A stretch of DNA of 64,000 nucleotides from Promerops cafer (GCA_013398275.1 VZSE01010767.1:124001-188000), one strand, 5' to 3'; positions 1 through 14,199 are shown, counted from the stretch's first letter. Numbers and translations are program-made. The notes: generated by a model from the letters alone, not told the origin.

Positions 1-403
1 AAAGAATGGAAAATTGAGAGACAAGAATAAAAAACAAAGGAGGGAAAGAGGAAAAAATATTTGCTCCATAATTCCCCCAGAAATAAATAATAAGAAAAAT
101 TCAGTTACTTATGAAGTCCAACATAAAGAGAGGCAATAGAATAGTGACATGCATGGTTAACTTGACTAGCTTGAACATAGCAGATGAAAAAATAGGTCTT
201 GCTTCAAAATATTTTTTCCCCAAATTCTCCATTCAAGATTTATTTACTTGATGCAGAGTGATTTGACGGAAAAATTTATCTTCAGGAAAGGAAGTCTTCT
301 CATCAACATTATATTTGATTCATGAGGACTGAGCTGAACAGAGAAGAGCCTTTTGCACCAACAAAAGACTGAAATTGGAGTTTGGATACAAAACCTTCCA
401 TGT

Positions 404-431
404 AATTCTCTCCCATGTATGGGAGAGAATT
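404..431. repeat. Perfect 12-bp inverted repeat, 4-nt loop
   Basis: AATTCTCTCCCA, loop TGTA, then its exact complement. Within unannotated flank DNA; no gene nearby. Confidence 0.8.
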
Positions 432-859
432 TAATGAATCCAATGGTACTTAAAATAGAGCAAATGAGGGCCCAAAAGGGCCACTGTGGTACATGCTGAA
501 CATGAGGACTGAGAGCCAAAGTTATACCAGGATCCTGACAAGTGCTTGTATCTTTATATATTTATCCATCTACATCCATTTTCACTCTGTCTTATGGACT
601 GTATCTCAGTATCTGAACTGTAGAAAGTAACATGTTCTAAAATATTTCTGTTGTAATAACTACTTGTCTCACAGTTTTCTCCTGGTGAAAGTAGCCATCA
701 AAACTCTTGCTGGAATATAAAAACACCAATTGCAAAGCAAGAACAACTAACTGAGAAATAAAACTGTTACAAAGCAGCACATATCAAAATGGATACCTTT
801 TCCACCAAAAGGTTTTCTTTTCAAAATGTAATAACTTCATCAGATCCTGATAGTACTAA

Positions 860-1052
860 ACAGGGTCACTGGAACAGGCTCCCCAGGGCAGTGGTCCCAG
901 CACCAAGCCTGACAGAGTTCAAGGAGAACCTGGATGCTCTGAGTCATACGGTTACTTTTAGGTACTTCTCTGGGGCCAGGCAGTGGGACTCAATGAGCCT
1001 TGTGGGTCCCTTCCAACCTGAGATGTTCTGTGATTCTATGATTCTCTGTGAA
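860..1052 (+). mobile_element. CR1 LINE 3' fragment
   Basis: 5'-truncated CR1 with the typical line 'ctggaacaggctccccaggg', then 'gggtcccttccaacctgaga', ending TGTGATTCTATGATTCT, the CR1 tail octamer. The coding part is decayed. It lies in the flank beyond the 3' end of CEMIP2. Confidence 0.85.
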
Positions 1053-4000
1053 CATGCCTAGAGATCTTCATGCCATCAGCATTGCAGGGTAGCAAAGCCA
1101 GGTCTTGAGGTAAACATAGTCTGCTGCTCTTGGCTCTCAGCTGTGTTTGAGAGCGTTTATAATACAGCGTTGCCTGCTGGGCTAAACATGTGCTTAGATT
1201 GTAAACTGGTGGGTTTGAATGACATACTTTTATAGGCAGCTGCTCTTGGGCTGACTCAAGATTTTACTCTCCTTACCACACCACTCTTTTGAGGTCAAAG
1301 TTTCCAAGCCTAAGCACAAAGACAGCTCTTCTCTTCAACCTGTATCTACCTGAATAAATTTTCATAAAGACTCAATTGCCTTGTAACCAGCTTAGACTGA
1401 GAGAAGCCCTCTTGGAGAATCAAGTCATATTAAATCACAACATTCAGGGCCTGACAACCTTTACTAGCACCTCAGCATAAAGAAAACAGGTATGCGATTT
1501 TTCAGCTACCTCCCTTTTTACGACACAGTGAAATGTATGTGTGATGTATGCGTGGTCATCCTGAGGGTTTCTAACCACCAGACTAGGTGTGTGTACACAG
1601 CAGCAGATGTTACAAACATTTGCGACAAAAAAGCAGTGCTGAGCAGGCTAACAAAAAAATCCACATCAAAGATTGGAAGATGGAGAAGACCAGAATAAAA
1701 TTGACAGAAATTGCTGGATTTGTGCACAAATTAAAATGAGATACCACAGCCAATGTTAAATGTGAGGCGAGAAATCATCTTCACAGGTATCAGACCTAAG
1801 GTAAAGTTGATCATGAAATGAATAATTACAATCTAGTAACATGCTTGTATCACTTTTAAATTAAAACCTAATGAAAAACATGCTCAGAGAGTCTGCAATA
1901 TTTCTGAAGGGAAGAGCATTAAGCTCAGAATGGAGCCATTTAAGACATTTGCACGGCAAGAATCAAATAGGCTTGATGCTTTAAATTAAATAGTTTATCC
2001 AGAGTCATCAGTCTAACTAGCATGATTGATATGGACACTGGGAGAGAGGCCGCCCCTGCAAGGAGGAGTATGTAAGGAAATTAAGGAAATGGGCAGAGGA
2101 AAGGACATAATGGGCAACAAATGACGAACCAGATCATATTTCTCTTTCCTGACATCCCCACATTAGTCTCCTCACCCTCTCTTCTGCCCTGCAGGGTCTC
2201 CTTTGTCTACCAATGGCCATTGGGAGAAGTGTGCCACAAGTGTGTGGATGAGAGTGACCCTCAGAAATCTGCTTGTCCACAGTTACTCCTGCCCTGGGGA
2301 GACCTGGACATCCTGCTCTGGCTCTGGGACGACCATTCCACTGCCAGCCACAGCTACCCAAGGCCACTGTAGCAATGCTGTTTCTCCCACTCCTGCTTAT
2401 TGCCCCCCAATTGCTCCTGTGGCTGATGAGGCCACTCCAACCTACACGTTTCCCATGTCTCCAGTACCTGCTCTGCATCACAGCTTGTCATCTTCAATAT
2501 TGCCTCCCTCAGACCAGCTCTTCATCTAGGACACACCTCCATGAAGTGCAACTACAGCAAACTCATTTTTTCTGCAGTCTGCTGCAGCCTGACAGGGCAC
2601 AGCTGGTCTTTCATGGGGACAATTTGCAGTTTTATCCACAAGAAATACATGTAAGATCATCCCCTTGTATTTCTTGATTATCTTGTACTTCTATGATCTT
2701 ACATGATTGAACTGCTATTTACACTGGCAGACTGGAGTTCTAGCTCATTTCTGTTGCAATGAATGTGCTATGAATTACTATAATTCAATTAATTTTTTTT
2801 TTTTAAATCCATAGATATAAATGACAACATGGTTACATAAAGTCCCTCTTCACAGGAAGGGAAGTGTTATGCTACTCATGCCATAGTTTATTCTCATCAC
2901 TCTGGTCATCACCTGTTTCTTTTCAAGCCAGTACAAATGTGCAGTGTTATCTCCTTTCCTCCTTCTTCTCACATTATGTTAAATCATTAAAAAAATTCTA
3001 AAAAAGTTAAACATTTAACCTTATTTTCCATGCTTCCCATTTTATACAGGCATGGGGGTGACAAGTAGGAGGCAGAGTAGGATCTCTTTGTGTATTTTAT
3101 AAGACAAAAAGAATGGATAGTAAGTGGCAGCTATATTGTAAATGTACAAAGGCAACACTGCTTTCTTAGAGACTTGCACTACCTTCAGGCTCACAAGAAG
3201 ACATCAGAGAGAGGCTTTTAAACACAATGGGAATGGCATCATTTAGAATCACAAATCGGGGTAAGTATATTTTTTAAATAGTTTGGTTTGGCCATGCAGG
3301 GCAGAATGGCCACAGAGATTGTTTCTGTGGGGCAGTGGGGGACAAATGGGGTCACACAGTAAAACCCATCAATCTTCTGAAAGCAACAAGGGTGATAACA
3401 TGTCAAATGAAAAGCACAAGTTAAAAAAACAGGCATTGTTCTCACATTGTCACTGAGGATTCTGTTAGCCTCAGCTGTCATGTTTACCCCCAAATAAAGG
3501 ACATTAAAAATTTCAGACAAATTGTACTACTGCAACTCTTCCTGTGGGTGGAAAAGGAACAATAATGAGATAGAGTACACTGTTGTTTGACTTCTACAAA
3601 CAGGTAGATTTTTTACTTTGTATGTTTTGAAGAAAAAAAACTTGTCTCATTAGAAGGATCCTGCTGACAGCTTCTTGTTAAGGCAACCTGTCAACAAGGT
3701 GGTGGGCAAATATGCCATAAACTTTTGCCTAAAAACAGTGCATAACTATTGTATTTGTCAGGTGTATTGCATATCCATGGGCCTTGAGAACATTCTCAGG
3801 ACCTATGACTCCAGCAGGGCAGGACTTTACCACACAGCCCCCAGGAAAGCCCCCTTTTTGTATTACCCATTTCCAGAACTGGCATTAGATACTTGCAAAC
3901 CACAAAGAGCCTCCCAAGGTCTCCCAAGGTCTCTCCCAACATTCCCAAGGTCTTTTTGTGTAAGCCCCATATGATGGATCAGAGCCAACACCAGCAGGAC

Positions 4001-7000
4001 AGCCATATGGAGTGGATCACGTGCCACGGAAAATAATAGGTGTCTAGCACCACAGCACCCTGCAGAACCCAGGATTGAAGACCTGATGTCTAAAATATCT
4101 GTTTTGCAAAAATATGTTTAATCCAGAGAGGAAGGGAAAGAAGAGGGTCATTCTTAAAAAACAAGTTGTTTTTCCTCAGACATATGCTACCATCAAAACC
4201 AAAAGGAGATATCTTGAATAAGATTTTCTATCTGGAGAGCTCAAAGCAATCCTGCCAAGTCATGTATGATCTATGAGAAATACAAATAATCACTTTTGGA
4301 TAAAATAGCATTAAAGAAATGTAAGTTTTGGACAGTAGTGATTCAACACAAAAAAATTAAAGGATGGTACTACTAGCCTGTATTAGTTTCTTTTTGTTAT
4401 CTTGACCTCATTTTTTCATACAATATACACATACAGTCCTGAAAGATTTGACTGACTTATCTCTTAGGGAATATTATCAGCTACCTAAAGTGCCTCATAT
4501 GAAAGATCTCTATTGCTACGCTTTTACTGGCACGTTCTGTGTAGCAGCTGAATGAACAGGATCAGTGAGAGTGCAACTGATAGCAACACCTTTGCTCCCT
4601 GTTCACTCAGGAGCTGCTCAGCTCACACCACTTGACAGAGCAGGGGCAGCCTGGCAGCTGGAGATGCTGGCAGTGCTGGAGGTGCAGTGGCCAGTGTGCC
4701 TTGGGCTACAGCAGGGACAAACTGCTGGTTTTGGTGTTTTTGCCCTTTGTGTTCGTATCTTCTGATCCAGTAGCTGATGTAAATTCTTTGTTAAAATGCC
4801 TACATTGTACTGTTAAAATGTCTACTCAGCACATCATTGAGGAACTATGGTACCCTAGAGGAGAAATGTCCAAGCCTTTACTTAGCTAGTATTTCCCTAC
4901 AGATAAGTGAGGAGATTATTTTATTTTTAAATATATTAATTCAATAAGTAGTTTTTCTCACTTGCTTCCCATCTTTTAGCTATGATGAAGAAGCAGTGAT
5001 TAAACTGGAGAATAAGTAAACCCTACATATATAGCCCAGTGATTTAAGGACTGAGGAAAAACAGAATAATATTTTTGCATTTTCATGTGACCCAATGAAT
5101 AGATTGAATTCTAAGTATGGTCACAGTGCCCTCTGCTGAAATATAAAGCCATACATGAAAAAATAAACAATGTTTAAAACCCCAAACAGGCATAAGAATA
5201 AAATAATTCCTATTCAAATATGAATGATAAAAATAGTTTTGGAAATCTATTTGGGACCACAGGTTTTCCCTCCACAGCAATGTTCTTGGGTCACAGCTGT
5301 GTTGCTCTGCTATGAAAACTGTGCAGCATAACTCACAACAAAAACCTCAGAGAGCCTTGTTAAGGGACCTTCCCAGCCTGACTACTCGTGAGACTCTGGC
5401 AGTCACTCTCCCACCCCCAGGGACTGTCACTGCTGGGCCCGAAGCCCCTTCATGGTGGCCCACTCCAGTGACCTGATGGGTCCCCACCTGACTCCTACAC
5501 ATTCTCACAGGGTGAGCCCAGGTTTCCTGGCAGATTCTTGAGCCTTTTTTCTTAGTGATTGAGGGGAAAAAAGGTGACTAAGACCAGGAGAGAGAAGAAT
5601 ATCTAATAGATGTTTAAGCCTGGACTAATGTCAACTAATGAGCTTTACACATTTGACATCTCTTGAAAACGACTGATCTGGAAGGAAGAACTCTGTAAGA
5701 GGCAAGGAAAAAAGGACTCAGATGCCCCTTCTGATATGGTGTGCTGGACAGTGTGTGGGGCCTGACCTCCTGCACAGCTTTTAAAGAAGGTATGTAGGCA
5801 ATGGGTAAGGAACAAACAGCTCCGCAGGCTCAGCTACAAGCATGTTTGGAGCAGGCTGCTGTTGCAATTATTAGCTGGCATCAAATATCCCAATGCAGTT
5901 GCTGTCCCCTATCTCCATCTGTACCTTTCAATCTGCTACTGAAAGGCAGAAGCTATCTTTTATGCCATGCATATCTGCTCTTCAGACCCCACACACTAAT
6001 GTTTGGTGAAAGCATAGCTTTAAAAGAAAAAAACCCCAAGATGAAAAAAACAGACTCCTACCTCCGAACCGAGGTCACTTTCTCCTGTCTCCAGTGCATT
6101 GTTGCCATGTTTTATACAAGAAGCAACTGCTTCTGAGGTTTTGTGGTTGTGTTTTTTGATTACAATGTAAAATGACATGAGAACTATGGCAGAGCTGTCT
6201 GAGAACATCTCTGCTGGTTGAACAAACCATGATCCTCAGTCATGCTGACAGTCTGCCTCAGATTTTAGTCAACAGCTGGCTATCAGGTTTGTGTTTGAAG
6301 ATGGACATGTGTTGGAGGTTTTCTGTGGGTAACATCTGCAGTTCAGTGCTCAGGTTGGAGTGGGAGCTAAGAGGCAAGAAAAATCTCTTCCTTGATAACT
6401 TCTGCTGTCTCTTTAAATTCTTCCTTCACTTCCCCAGTGCTCCCATCCAAGATACTCTTTAATCTGTGCTCATGGCAATGCACACTTTACGTTTCTTTTT
6501 GTGGTGCTCAAATGACAGCTCCAGCTAAGTTCACTTGAAGGTTATTCTAATTCCCTCCATCAAGATTTCAATTTAGAGGCTTACACTAAGCCATTAATTA
6601 AAGTGACCTTATTTTTATTACAGCAATTTCATCTTACCCAGTTAATGTGGTGGCAATTCTTTCTTTGTTGTTTTGCCTGGCAGTGAGATCTCCTGAAATT
6701 GCAGTATCTGCTGGACAGATGCCAAGTGGTAAAGCAATCCACAATCCCTGCTGTCTGGCACTGCCTCTTCTGGCTCCAAGCACGCTGGAGCTGCCAATAC
6801 CCCAGCAAGAAACCCCTCACCATTACAGGCTGTAGCTGAGACACACCAAAACCACCTTTTGCAAACAATCACCATCACATGGTATCCCAGGGTCTGAGAT
6901 ATACCATGCACTAGCTAACATTCCTGAGAGGCTAAAGAAAAGCTCTGTTTCAAAGAAGCCTCACTCCAAAACGTTTCACTCCAGAAATACCTGGCTACAG

Positions 7001-8118
7001 CTTCTTTTGAATTGAATTTCTAAACTGCTCAGCAATACCATTTCCCTCCCTGTCTGCTGGCTCCAGCCAGGCAGGTGTGACACCTCTACTTCTCTTCTGT
7101 GTGTTTGTTCATGGCTTCTCTTAGTATGAGACCAGAGCACATGAAGGGTTTTCTCTGCATCTGATGGCAGTCCTTGTAAAATCAATAGCAGTAAACTTTA
7201 GTTTTGCAGATCATAGCACTTCTTGCTTCACAAGCATTACCTTGCTGGAGGCACAAAAATCTAAATTCTACTAGTCAAAGCAGTCCGTAGCCTGCCAATC
7301 TTTTCTTGAAAAACTTCTTTTAGAAGAGAACTTTCCTTTTTCTGATAATATTCCTGGGAAAATTATTTTGCTGGCAAATGTGTTCATCTGCCCACATTTG
7401 CTTTTCCATATCTGCTACGTTTTGATCTAAGTATCTGCTAGAATGAGAGCATACATTACTCTGTCTGAAACAGAAGTGGTAACTGTGTTGAAAGCTGGAG
7501 CATTTGCATCTCTGCAGTTCTGCAATGAATTATGCATGACAGAGGAAGGAAATCAGTAGCCACTGTACTAGTTTTGCTTGCTTTGCCACTGTGTTGGCCT
7601 AACACATTCTGTTCCCTGGCCCCTTTTACAGAAGAGCTGTTTCCTGCAGAGGAACCTATTCCTGTTTGTGACATACTTTATCTGAAAAAGAAAAATCATG
7701 CCAACATTTACAGACATTTCTTTCCTAAACTAATTCTCTTCCATGATGAATCAACTCTCTCTATCCTGCAATTCCCCCCACATTTTCTCTGGGACAGTCT
7801 CTACACAATCAGTAAAAGAAGCTTTGGGGATGAGCTTTGGTGACTTTGCTGGAAATGAAAATATTTCTATATATAACTACTGCATTGGATTTCAAAACCA
7901 GATCTGAAGATCTGGATATCCCATTCCCAGTGGATTGTTATGTGGACTACATATTCTTGGTGTCAGTATAATTAGCTTCCTATCTTCCAAAAAATTATGT
8001 ACAATTGTATTCCTGTAACTTACCTGTCACATAAAAAAATAAGCCGTATTACAGGAAATATATCAATGCCAAGGAAGGGCAGAAAAATCTGTGAAAAGTC
8101 AGTGAAAATACACACACA

Positions 8119-8170
8119 CAAACCCCCCCCCCCAACATCTCCACTGTTACATGGAGAAAGGGGGGGTTTG
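8119..8170. repeat. C-run/G-run inverted repeat
   Basis: CAAAC with an 11-C run (8123-8133) faces a 7-G run and TTTG (8160-8170). Between them TCTCCA and TGGAGA pair around an 8-nt loop. The whole can form an interrupted hairpin. Preceded by a short CA repeat. Confidence 0.65.
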
Positions 8171-9552
8171 TTTGCTTTTTTCCCTCTAAATCTGACCGAT
8201 GGGTCCTCTGCAGTTGGGTTCGTTAATTGTTTATGAAGAAGGTTCACAGGTCCAACATAAGAACTTGGTTTAAAAGGAGTAGAATTTAAAGAGTTAATGG
8301 ACTACAAAAAGAAAAGCAGAATTAAACATTTTAGGTAAATGGCCAAATTACTTCTGCAACGATTATGAACAAAACCCCACACTTGCATTCAAACACTTGT
8401 TGCTATTACCTTAACCTCACATAGCTGATTGTGCACAAGTTAAGTATTTGTTGGATGACAGCTTAAAAAAAATTACAAAGATGGCCAGGGTAATTACTGT
8501 CTTTAGAGATCAAGGATTTGCCTGTACTTTTATTGTTGCATTTCTGCCTAGTGAGAAACTTCATCTCACTTAGTACTTTCATTTTGCAGGTATATTCTAG
8601 CAAATGACATGTCTCTGTATAGCTTCATTACTTTTGCATAACATTTCTGAGAATTCTTAATGTTTACTGTCAAGATACAGAGTGTTTGAGTCTCTTAAAC
8701 CCATGACCAGAATTTGGTTAACTGTAGGTGTGGGTTCACATATTGGTTATAGTGTATGTATAGTCATCTGTGAGAGAGAAAACAGGATTTTTACTCAAAT
8801 TTACTGTACAGTGTGCTCCTAATAGAATATTTGCTTCCCTATTAAGCTCTGTATTGAGACTTCATGCTCTGGGTGACCCAGCAATGACCTTCCTTAAGAA
8901 CTTCAGTTCTAGGCAATTTGTAATATCATTTACTCTTTCACAGATCAGGCTTTCACAGGCAAACAGGGGAACTGTTTGCACACAAAATATTTTTGTAATT
9001 TTTAGGATGTTCTTTGGAAAATAGAGTAATACAGTTGTTTACGCACTTATGTATTAAAGACACATAAATCTAGAAACTGCAATTCACTTAGGACCCTTGT
9101 TTTCTACTTGTATAATCAGTAACTGTTAAACATACTAGTGTGAACTTTATTTATTAGCTTCATTTTGAAAACTGAGCTTGTATGTCACTACTAACTGTGA
9201 TGTTATTTGTGTAGGACTGCCCAGGGTGGGAGCGTGTTGGGGGTAAAGAGTGCACAGTGACTGAAGTGTGAAAGTAAGGGAGTAGAAGAATAAGAAAAAA
9301 ACCCAACCAATTATTCCTACAAAGAGGGGATATCAACATTTCTAAGCTTCATACTGACACTCATTCTAAGTCCATAATTTGCACTGCAAAGTGTTTAATC
9401 TGGCTCATGCAACATGCTGCCTATGGAAGAATTCGAACCCACCCCGACTCGATTACAAAGGGCCTGTTTGATGCTCAGCAAGCAACACTGTACACAAGAA
9501 TATGGAGTGGAAATCAACATTTTTACATAGGTTTCATGCTATTAATTCCTTC

Positions 9553-9712
9553 AGTTTGATGCTGAGAGGTTGTGGAGTCTCCCACATTCAAGATATTCCA
9601 GAACTGTCTGGATACAATGCCATGTACTCTGGAACAACCCTGCTTGAGCAGAGGTTGGACCACATGACCTGCTGTGGTCCCTTCCAAGGTGAATGATTCT
9701 GTGATTCTGTGA
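9553..9712 (+). mobile_element. CR1 LINE 3' fragment
   Basis: Contains 'ctgcttgagcagaggttgga', 'ggtcccttccaaggtgaatg' and the tail ATTCTGTGATTCTGTG, all marks of a CR1 3' end. Strongly 5'-truncated, about 160 bp. Confidence 0.85.
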
Positions 9713-12197
9713 CATGGGCAGTGTCCCCACACCTGATGCTTATTCACTGAAGATATTTCTATGCATCTCTCTGATTTTGAACATGTTGCTACAATGTGAG
9801 TGACAAGGAGCAGAGAATTTTATGAAAGAAGTATATTTTGAGTGATGACTGTTCAGAGAGTCATGAATGAGTGCATTAGGTTGCTCAAGGAATCGCTGGC
9901 AAAGGTACTGGTAAAGCAGGTTTAATATAGACATGAAAGCATAAAAAGGTTTGTTGGTAAAGTTCACTCTATTATTTACTGGATAGTTAGAGCATACAGA
10001 AAAATCAGACTAAAATCTGAATCAATCAGTCTAAAAATAAAATTGAGTTAAAATTATATACACAGAAGCTCGGGGTGGGAAAAGGGTACGGATGGGAAAG
10101 TGCAAGGATTAAAAGGAATAAGGGAGACTCTCCTATGGAATCAAAAGATTCAGAGTGGATGCCCTTGCTAAACTGAGCCTTGGACTTGACTAAAGATTTA
10201 GGCCTAAAGGTTTTAACATCACTTAAACTTAACAGCACTCAATCAATAGCCTGACTTAAATAATTTGTCAGAAGATTCTGTAGAATTTACTGCAAGCAGA
10301 ACAGTAACTCACTTATAGGTCTAACTTACAAATCTGAACTACCTAAGCATCTGAGCAACCTTCAGCACATTTGCTACAGCATATTCACACCTGTATGCAC
10401 ACAGACCCAGAGGAGGATGTACAAGGTATGTAACTGTGAAAAACTGCCCTCAAGTTCAGTGAAGTACTCACATGGGATGCCTTTGTGCCCTCTCAATGGG
10501 TGAAGGGTTGAGAGCTGAGGATGGGGTCAGCGTTTGCTGCAATCCCCCAGTATCCTTCACTGGCTCTGAAAGGTGCCCACTCTGAGGGAGATTTCTGGTC
10601 ACAGCCCACAGTGGTCCAGGGGAGTTCAAAGGGTCTCACTTGGCACCACTGTTTTTAGGGTCGCAAGAAAATTGGCTTTAGCCACAGTAACTTGCCACAT
10701 CAAGGCCAAGGCCTGAAGTCACTGCAGCTCAAGGAGGCAGCGGGAGATACGCACCACTACAGAGAGACAGGTTACATTCTGAAACGCAAACAGGGTGGGA
10801 AAACATGAGAGGTCCAACCCACTCTAAGAAACTTTGTAAGTAGATTTAATGGAAAAGAAGGATTGACAGTTACTCAGACAAATCTGTAGGCGGCAAAACG
10901 TTGGAAATACCAGAAATGGAAAATTCTGTGGCAATAAGATACTTAACCAGATCAGCATCCCAACCCGTAAGGACTGAGAGGAGAGTGGTGAGGGCCCCTA
11001 CAAAGCAAAAAGGAAAAGGTGTGAACAGCTCATAGGGAATAGAAACTGCAAGCAATTTTTTCTTATGTCTTCATTTTCTTCCACGTTCAGCTCTTAAAGG
11101 CTGACAGTAAGTTCTTACTGTATGTTTGTCTGCTGGCTAGCAGAATCAACCCAGTGGCAATTGTGCATGCTGCTATGATTCATGGGATTAGAGATATGAA
11201 TATCTTTTTACACTTTGTATTTCACTGTAGTGAAGGACAGAAAAACCTGATATCAATAGAAGAACGTTAAAAATAAAAATGTAACCAAAACATGCTGCAT
11301 ATGGAAATTTATATTACACTATTAAAAACAATTAAAAAGCAGAAATGTGCAATATATTCTACTGAGTGATGCTCAACATAGAATAATTTTTCAGAAGTAG
11401 AAATGAGACCACACATAACTATAGTGTTGTTTGCTGTTACTACGAACATACACCAGTCATTTGCACCAGAGCTAAAGGAAAACTATTAGATCATGGTTCA
11501 CACCCTACAGATGGAAGAAACCATCTTCTGCTCATGAACTACACAGATATTAAAAAGATGATATCATCTGAGATCCATCCCCAAAAGCTACCAATTACAC
11601 AAAACACACCCTCAACTGACTTTAGGGTGTCTGTTGAAAATGTCACTGGAAATGCTGCATGGAAAGAGACAGTTGTGTTTCCATCTGCTTATAGCAGTTG
11701 TAGCAAAGAACTTTTCTACTTAGAATAATTGCACACACCAAAATAATCCTGAAACACCACTTTGCTTTCATTTTCCACTTAGAATAAACTATATATAAAG
11801 TCAGGCCTTTGTATGTTCTGTGAATAATTCCTCAAAAAAAAAATATTACAAATTAGAATATTCACCTGTCAACCTATTCAGCTTGGAAAAAGATGAAACA
11901 AAGAATTCACTCTCCAGGAAAGGCAGTTAAGTCTGCTTTGTACTTGTAAATACAACAGAAATAGAAAAAGTTTAAAAGTTCACCTTTTAGGAGAAAGTTT
12001 ATACACACTGATTACTTTGAAATTTCTCTGTGATCTGACCAAGCCAATTTCTCATGAATATATCGAATGTGACAGCTACAGATCTTTCAAGAAAAGCTAA
12101 AGTTTCTCTGAATTTTTTCATTATGGGTTAAAAGCATAAGATGATGTACCAAAAAGGCTAGGCTGATCTCAGAGGATCATGAGATTGCCCTCTCCCA

Positions 12198-13015
12198 GAA
12201 TTCATAGATTCATACATAGAATGGCTTGGGTTGGAAGGGACCTAATGGTTGTCCAGTTCCAAATCCCCTGCCATGGCAGGGACATCTCCCTGTAGACCAG
12301 GTTGCTCACAGCCCCCTCCAGCCTAGCCTTCAACACTTCCAGGGATGAGGCATCCACAGCTTCTCTTGGCAACCTGCTTATGGAATCCAGCTGGGACTTT
12401 TGCCTCAGCAGCATTTACAGAAGGCATCAACCTCAGGCCATGGAAAACAGTATACTGAGGGGGGGCACCTAGTCAGGTCATGGTGGGCAGAGTGGGGTCA
12501 TGGCAGTCGGTCTGCTAATAGAACTATCCCATATTTGTCAGGTTTCTGGTTCTTGTTCTCATTTGGTTCAGCACCTGTTACAAATAAGGTCAAGTTCCGA
12601 GTTTGCGTTCATGATTGGACCTTTGCCCTCAAAGACCCCTACACCCGGCTGTGTTTGCCACGCCCCCGGGTCTTTGGAATCTTGCCCCCGTACTCTGCGG
12701 TTTTCCACGTTTGTTATTTTGTTCTTAAAGTCTTTATTTCCTGGGCAAGACCATCGTTCCCATCCCTTATTTCGCCAGCTCCCCCCAGCCAAGCCGAACA
12801 AGGGGTCACAGCAAGCGCAGACTGTGATACCTGTCCAGTGCCTCACCATCTTCACAGTAAGGAGTTTATTTCTAATATCTGACCTAAAAACTCTTTTAGT
12901 TTTAAGCCACTCCCCCTTGTCCTATCGCCACATGCCCTCATAACAAGTCCCTCTCCAGCAATCCTGTACGTTCAGGTACAGGGAGGTAGTGGTAGTGTCT
13001 TCTCTGTCTAACATT
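12198..13015 (-). mobile_element. CR1 LINE fragment interrupted by an insertion
   Basis: 12198-12376 matches the reversed CR1 3' end ('atggcttgggttggaaggga', 'tgccatggcagggacatctc'). It breaks off after 'ggcaacctg' and resumes at about 12827 with 'cctgtccagtgcctcaccat' and 'ccccttgtcctatcgcc'. The two parts are contiguous in CR1, so one copy was split by about 450 bp of other DNA. Confidence 0.8.
12377..12826. mobile_element. Unclassified insertion nested in CR1, possibly a solo LTR
   Basis: About 450 bp, richer in GC and CpG than its surroundings, with C runs such as 'cacgcccccgggtctttgg'. The pentamer ACCTG flanks both sides (cAACCTGc and atACCTGt), fitting a short target duplication. On the minus strand there is an AATAAA within 'ggaaataaagac'. 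Neat TG...CA ends are not visible, so the family is open. Short ORFs in it are not recognisable. Confidence 0.45.
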
Positions 13016-13938
13016 GTTCAGATTATATCCAAAAACTATTTATTTTTTCTTTTTTTCTCCCCCAGGATTTCACCATGGAAAAATAATAGAAGGGGAATTC
13101 TATGACTTGCCAGTCCCATCAGTCCCAGTCATGCAAGTCAGTGGCCAGACAAGCCCTTTTTTTTTTTATTTAGCAAGTTACAATTGCTAGTACAAATTTA
13201 ATCTGCAAAATTGCAGTAGTCCCCGGCTATACAAATAAAAAGCTCATAAATTTTCTCAAGCCAGAGGTGGCCTTATGTACTTCAATACTGATTATTATTT
13301 TAGAATTTTAACTAGCCCAAGACACAGGGCAAAGACAAGGCATTAGGAAAGAAAAATATGTTTGTGAACTCTAGGAAGGGTCAAAACCTTCCCGTAAGTG
13401 CTAGAACAACTATGACCAGAAGACATAGAAAAATAATGACTGGGTAAAGCTCACATTTTGAAGTAGAAAAGTTACTGCTTTTCACAGATATTCTGGCACA
13501 AGCGTGACATCAGGATTGCCTTAAACAAATACAACCATGACAAACACTAAGACCGTCACTGACCAGTGCAGCTACAGATCCAGATAGCATCAAACCCAGC
13601 TGACTGAGCTTTTCAGTCAGAGCTGGATGAATGTCCTTAGAGCTATATCCTTCCTACATAAGGTGAAAAGGAGTTGAGGGGAAGCAGAGGAAATCATGGG
13701 ACTTGTCCTAAACAGGAAACTCATGACCTGGCTCAGAAGTTATCTGAGGCCTCAGCTGTCACTGCTGTCCCACAATACACAAAATTAAATCTCCATTTTC
13801 CTAAGCATGTCCTTGTCATCATCCTGGCTCTTTGGGGGTGGGTCTCTCATCCCTCATATACTGGACTTCCACTGGTGCCTTTGGCCAGAGAGAGGGCCTT
13901 ATTGATAGTACACTTAATCTGCTACTGGCTCCAAGGAA

Positions 13939-13969
<31 letters not shown>

Positions 13970-13970
13970 T

Positions 13971-13971
13971 N
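13971..13971. other. Single ambiguous base in a poly-T run
   Basis: One N follows more than 20 T (13946-13970 region). It marks an unresolved homopolymer in the assembly; the true run length is unknown. Confidence 0.95.
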
Positions 13972-14199
13972 TTACTGCAGGATGACATAACTTTAGCAAG
14001 GAATGGAAATCAATCTATTTGTATACAAAGCCTGAGCACGAAGAAGCAATTACAATGCCTTTTGGAATAGGTCTGGGGACTCACTGAGTTTCAGACATGA
14101 GAAGTGTCTGGCTCAGCCCTTTCAGGCTGCAGCAGCTGGTGCACTTGAAGAGAGAGGCTTAGGTACATCAGTGGCTTTAACTTCCCACAACTACAGCAC

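Larger units (their letters stand above)
1..14199. other. Region beyond the 3' end of CEMIP2, no gene seen
   Basis: Outside the CR1 pieces and the nested insertion I see no exon-like block with good splice sites and no protein I recognise. Short frames throughout look random. A G/C-richer patch at about 10,470-10,800 with 'ggggagttcaaagggtctca' may be an old retroelement but I cannot assign it. In mammals the next gene on this side is TRPM3; none of its exons were recognised. Confidence 0.6.

Noticed and set aside
2121..2677. Three overlapping plus-strand frames in a GC-richer stretch
   Set aside because: They are mutually out of frame, with no domain, no conserved motif and no convincing splice sites.
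12400..12943. Overlapping frames of 147-160 codons
   Set aside because: They lie in the insertion nested in CR1 and run into the CR1 flank; no known protein is visible.
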